Of a DNA stretch of 64,000 nucleotides, positions 61,444-64,000 are shown in pieces. The DNA lies in contig NZ_JAOTIF010000001.1 in assembly GCF_025628885.1 (NCBI RefSeq), positions 186,001 to 250,000 of the forward strand. Reading direction: 5' to 3'. The notes beneath the pieces are model-generated. The model worked only from the letters and a program-made list of their open reading frames with translations. It was not told the DNA's origin and made no database searches. This DNA comes from Paraflavisolibacter caeni. Its GTDB lineage: Bacteria; Bacteroidota; Bacteroidia; Chitinophagales; Chitinophagaceae. Positions within the stretch are counted from its first letter, which is position 1; each line of letters starts with the position of its first letter. Made by a program: the position numbers and the translations under genes.

Positions 61444-62478
61444 ATGGTAAAAATAGACAACATACAACTACCAGATTTCCCTTTACTGCTGGCTCCAATG
61501 GAAGATGTGAGTGATCCGCCTTTCAGGGCCGTCTGCAAGGCAAACGGAGCAGACCTGATGTATACGGAATTCATCAGCAGTGAGGGATTGATCCGCGATG
61601 CCATCAAAAGCCGCCAGAAACTAGACATTTTTGAAAATGAAAGGCCTATTGGAATCCAAATATTTGGTGGTGATGAAGAGGCAATGGCACTGGCCGCTAA
61701 AATTGTGGATACTACCCAACCTGATCTGGTAGATATCAATTTTGGATGCCCCGTTAAAAAGGTAGTGACCAAAGGTGCTGGTGCTGCTGTTTTAAAAGAC
61801 GTGGATCTTATGGTGCGGCTGACCAAAGCTGTAGTAAAATCCACTACACTGCCGGTTACAGTGAAAACCCGCCTGGGATGGGATGCCGACACAATTAATA
61901 TAGAAGATGTCGCAGAACGTTTACAGGATGTTGGCATTAAAGCTTTATCCATACACGGCCGTACCCGTTGTCAGTTGTATAAAGGTTCTGCTGACTGGAA
62001 CCCAATTGCCAAGGTAAAAGAAAATCCTCGTATCAAGATTCCCATCTTTGGTAATGGTGATATTGATGCTCCGGAAAAAGCAGTTTTATACAAAAATACT
62101 TATGGCGTGGATGGCGTGATGATTGGCCGCGCCGCAATTGGTTATCCTTGGATATTCAATGAAATTAAACACTATATCAAAACAGGCGAGCACCTGCCGC
62201 CTCCAACAATTCAGCAACGGGTAGAAGTGATTCGCCAGCATTTGCACCGCTCTGTAGAGTGGAAAGGCCTGAAGCCCGGCATCAATGAAATGCGCCGTCA
62301 CTATACGAATTATCTGAAAGGCCTCCCCAATATCAAAGAATTTCGTTTACGACTGGTTACAATAACAGAAGTCGAACAAATTGACGAAGTCCTCCGGGAA
62401 ATCGTGAAATTCTACGACGGCTTCCAATTCACTCCTCGGAAAGTGGAAATGGATACTTTAGCCTATAGTTGTGATTAA
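61444..62478 (+). CDS. dusB: tRNA-dihydrouridine synthase (DusB-like)
   Basis: FMN enzyme that reduces uridines in the tRNA D-loop. The 344-aa protein shows LLLAPMEDVSDPPFRAVCKA, the Dus signature VDINFGCPVKKVVTKGAG, KTRLGWDADTINIED, SIHGRTRCQLYKGSADW, the FMN-phosphate segment IPIFGNGDID and MIGRAAIGYPWIF. Subtype is a guess from overall similarity. Followed by a terminator. Confidence 0.94.
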   Translation: MVKIDNIQLPDFPLLLAPMEDVSDPPFRAVCKANGADLMYTEFISSEGLIRDAIKSRQKLDIFENERPIGIQIFGGDEEAMALAAKIVDTTQPDLVDINFGCPVKKVVTKGAGAAVLKDVDLMVRLTKAVVKSTTLPVTVKTRLGWDADTINIEDVAERLQDVGIKALSIHGRTRCQLYKGSADWNPIAKVKENPRIKIPIFGNGDIDAPEKAVLYKNTYGVDGVMIGRAAIGYPWIFNEIKHYIKTGEHLPPPTIQQRVEVIRQHLHRSVEWKGLKPGINEMRRHYTNYLKGLPNIKEFRLRLVTITEVEQIDEVLREIVKFYDGFQFTPRKVEMDTLAYSCD

Positions 62479-62500
62479 GAAAAACTTGCTAGCGTATATT

Positions 62501-62558
62501 ATTAAAAGGTTCTAAACTGGTAAAAACATTTCAACACATAAGAACCTTTTAATTTTTA
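62501..62558 (+). terminator. terminator after the dus gene
   Basis: Arms ATTAAAAGGTTCT (62501-62513) and AGAACCTTTTAAT (62541-62553) are perfect complements with a 27-base loop, then TTTTTA. It could also serve the convergent HAD gene, but it lies 62 bp past that stop. Confidence 0.7.
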
Positions 62559-62599
62559 TTTATCTCGCGCGTTGTCGATCTTCCTTTACAGATTAGGGT

Positions 62600-62637
62600 T
62601 GTGCGCTGACGCTCTCCGCCTCAGGCGGACTGGGGGT
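62600..62637. repeat. 38-bp GC-rich dispersed repeat, copy 2
   Basis: Matches 56985-57022 at 33 of 38 positions, including CCGCCTCAGGCGG. On the minus strand it encodes the last codons and the TGA stop (62623-62621) of the HAD gene, in the same reading frame as copy 1 in its gene. Confidence 0.75.
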
Positions 62638-63301
62638 GTGGTTGTGAGTACAATTCCTCCACAAACTCCTCCTCATAATCCTTTATAAACCCAATCACAT
62701 TGGGATAAGCTGCAAATTCCTCTTTTTCGTGCATTGTAGTAATCACTAACACATCCATCCCGGCACGAAGGGCGGCTTCTACACCTTTGGGGGCATCTTC
62801 AAATACAAGGCAGTCTTTAGGATCTACGCCCAATAAAGCTGCTGCCTTAATAAAAGTTTCCGGGTCAGGCTTACTGTAAGCCACATCATCTGCACTCACA
62901 ATAGCATTGAAATAATCACGGATATTCAGATTGTCAACTACAAAGTCAATATTAAATGTAATAGCAGCAGAGCCAATGGCCATTTGAATGCCCGCATCTG
63001 CAGCTTTTTTCAAAACCTTGTCAAGACCTGGTATCAGTTTTAAATGAGCGATATATTCCTGCTGATACCTTTTTTCTTTCTCGACAGAGAGCGTTTTCAT
63101 TTCTTCTTTGCTAAAATGGTCTGGTCCGAAAACGCGCACAAGCAACTCCTCATTTTTGCCATACATATGACTTTTTACCTCTTCCCAACTAAGTCCTGCA
63201 GACAAATCATTATTCAAAATGCTGAACCATGCCTTTGTGTGATATCCCATATCATCAATCATGGTTCCGTTTAAGTCAAATAAAAAAGCTTTATAATTCA
63301 T
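62621..63301 (-). CDS. HAD family hydrolase, beta-phosphoglucomutase-like
   Basis: Cytoplasmic phosphatase or phosphomutase of 226 aa with a helical cap domain. Motif I is FLFDLNGTMIDD, with nucleophile Asp9 but Asn11 where the usual DxD has its second Asp. Motif II is in MAIGSAAITFN, the Lys is in AYSKPDPETFIKAA and motif IV is LVFEDAPKGVEAALRAG. The Asn may change the acid/base step. The final PQSA codons derive from a dispersed repeat. Confidence 0.88.
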   Translation of the reverse strand: MNYKAFLFDLNGTMIDDMGYHTKAWFSILNNDLSAGLSWEEVKSHMYGKNEELLVRVFGPDHFSKEEMKTLSVEKEKRYQQEYIAHLKLIPGLDKVLKKAADAGIQMAIGSAAITFNIDFVVDNLNIRDYFNAIVSADDVAYSKPDPETFIKAAALLGVDPKDCLVFEDAPKGVEAALRAGMDVLVITTMHEKEEFAAYPNVIGFIKDYEEEFVEELYSQPHPQSA

Positions 63302-63377
63302 TATGCTCCCTTATAGTAATTTATTAAAATACAAATGCCTGCAAGTCATTTTTTTCATCGACAGCAGGCGTAAAATC

Positions 63378-63497
63378 ATGAAGTTTCAAAGGTATTTACT
63401 TATAATTGTAGGTGTTACATTTATATGTTATATTTTCATGCTAAAATTTAACACCGGAACGATTGACTTATTTACTTTAAAAGATGCCAGTTTATGA
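63378..63497 (+). CDS. small membrane protein, 39 aa, overlapping the Nudix gene
   Basis: ATG 63378 (MKFQRYLLIIVGVTFICY) gives one helix and a short tail (FNTGTIDLFTLKDASL). Its TGA overlaps the next ATG in ATGA (63494-63497), which suggests translational coupling. No family recognised. It could be a leader peptide or a chance frame. Confidence 0.4.
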   Translation: MKFQRYLLIIVGVTFICYIFMLKFNTGTIDLFTLKDASL

Positions 63498-64000
63498 CCC
63501 AGTATGCCAATCAACAACATATTCTTGTTGCCGTAGATTGTATCATTTTTGGTTTTGATGGGAAGGATATTAAGCTCTTATTGATTCAAAGAGGATTTGA
63601 ACCAGAGAAGAATAAATGGAGCTTAATGGGAGGTTTTCTGAAACCAAATGAGAAGCTTGATGAAGCTGCCAACCGTGTATTAAAGCAGTTAACAGGCCTG
63701 GAAGGCGTATACCTGGAGCAATTGCAGGCATTTAGCGATACAGACAGGGACCCCGAAGAGAGAACAATTTCAATTCCTTACTTCGCTTTGATCGACATAC
63801 AGCAATACGAAAAGCAGATCAACGAAGCTTATCATCCTGAATGGTATCTGCTAAATAAGAAGCCACGCTTGATTTTTGACCATGATGATATGGTTCGGTT
63901 AGCGCAAAAACATTTACGCTATAAGGCTGCACTGCATCCGATTCTTTTTGAATTATTACCCCCTAAATTCACAATTCCTCAGTTACAAAACCTGTATGAA
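63494..64000 (+). CDS. Nudix-domain transcriptional regulator, N-terminal part (3' end outside window)
   Basis: The first 169 residues show a Nudix fold: VAVDCIIFGFDGKDIKLLLI, NKWSLMGGFLKPNEKLDEAA, DTDRDPEERTISIPYFALID. The Nudix box GFLKPNEKLDEAANRVLKQL lacks the catalytic glutamates (REUxEE reads RVLKQL), so it is probably not a hydrolase. After it a winged helix begins (FELLPPKFTIPQLQNLYE). This is the layout of NrtR/AraR-like regulators, which bind a sugar or ADP-ribose derivative. The target genes would lie beyond the window. Confidence 0.85.
   Translation, partial: MTQYANQQHILVAVDCIIFGFDGKDIKLLLIQRGFEPEKNKWSLMGGFLKPNEKLDEAANRVLKQLTGLEGVYLEQLQAFSDTDRDPEERTISIPYFALIDIQQYEKQINEAYHPEWYLLNKKPRLIFDHDDMVRLAQKHLRYKAALHPILFELLPPKFTIPQLQNLYE

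Overview
The window reads as chromosomal DNA of a member of the Bacteroidota, most likely the Chitinophagaceae. Evidence is a SusC/SusD pair, an lpxC-fabZ fusion, an ileS gene followed by a TraR/DksA-like gene, a DUF3826 gene, many SPII lipoproteins, and promoters of the Bacteroidota type (-33 TTTG, -7 TAnnTTTG). No rRNA, tRNA, CRISPR array, insertion sequence or prophage was seen. Base composition looks even, and most of the content is core or housekeeping genes.

Layout. 1-2.5 kb: the 3' end of an MGH1-like glycoside hydrolase, two orphan hypothetical genes, a possible structured RNA with a terminator, and a gene remnant beside an 11-bp phased repeat. 3.1-10.9 kb: a SusC - SusD - HExxH lipoprotein - DUF4302 lipoprotein operon for outer-membrane uptake. 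11-15 kb: recQ and a copper-type P-ATPase. 15.2-16.9 kb: tsaE and alanine dehydrogenase. 16.9-21.5 kb: an EmrAB-TolC type efflux operon with a divergent MarR gene; the shared intergenic region holds a consensus promoter covered by two operator half-site pairs. 21.5-24.3 kb: lpxC/fabZ - lpxA - ABC ATPase. 24.5-26.2 kb: an AraC regulator with a cysteine cluster and a His-rich transporter-like membrane protein.

26.2-36.4 kb: a haem biosynthesis locus. Eight genes run leftward (hemA, hemC, hemD, hemE, an alpha/beta hydrolase, hemF, hemB, hemL). hemH and hemJ run rightward from the same control region. Together they cover every step from glutamyl-tRNA to protohaem. 36.4-41.9 kb: an S9 peptidase and a YtrA-like ABC/GntR operon with a likely operator. 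42.3-47.8 kb: a DUF3826 gene, a 14-unit 11-bp phased array upstream of ileS, and a DksA-like protein with a histone-H1-like tail. 47.9-57.9 kb: an S41 peptidase, two PAP2 phosphatases, an ABC exporter, a cell-surface-type protein, a reductase and a 3-hydroxyacyl-CoA dehydrogenase. 58-64 kb: pheS, cdsA, a CPBP protease, a tRNA-dihydrouridine synthase, a HAD phosphatase and the start of a Nudix-type regulator.

No single new defence or mobile system stands out. The least explained features are the two 11-bp phased arrays (2605-2681 and 43222-43375), two families of short dispersed repeats that sit exactly on stop codons (a GAATGACGAAT family and a 38-bp GC-rich family), the possible metal-responsive AraC/transporter pair, and several promoters whose -7 boxes lie only a few bases before the start codon.
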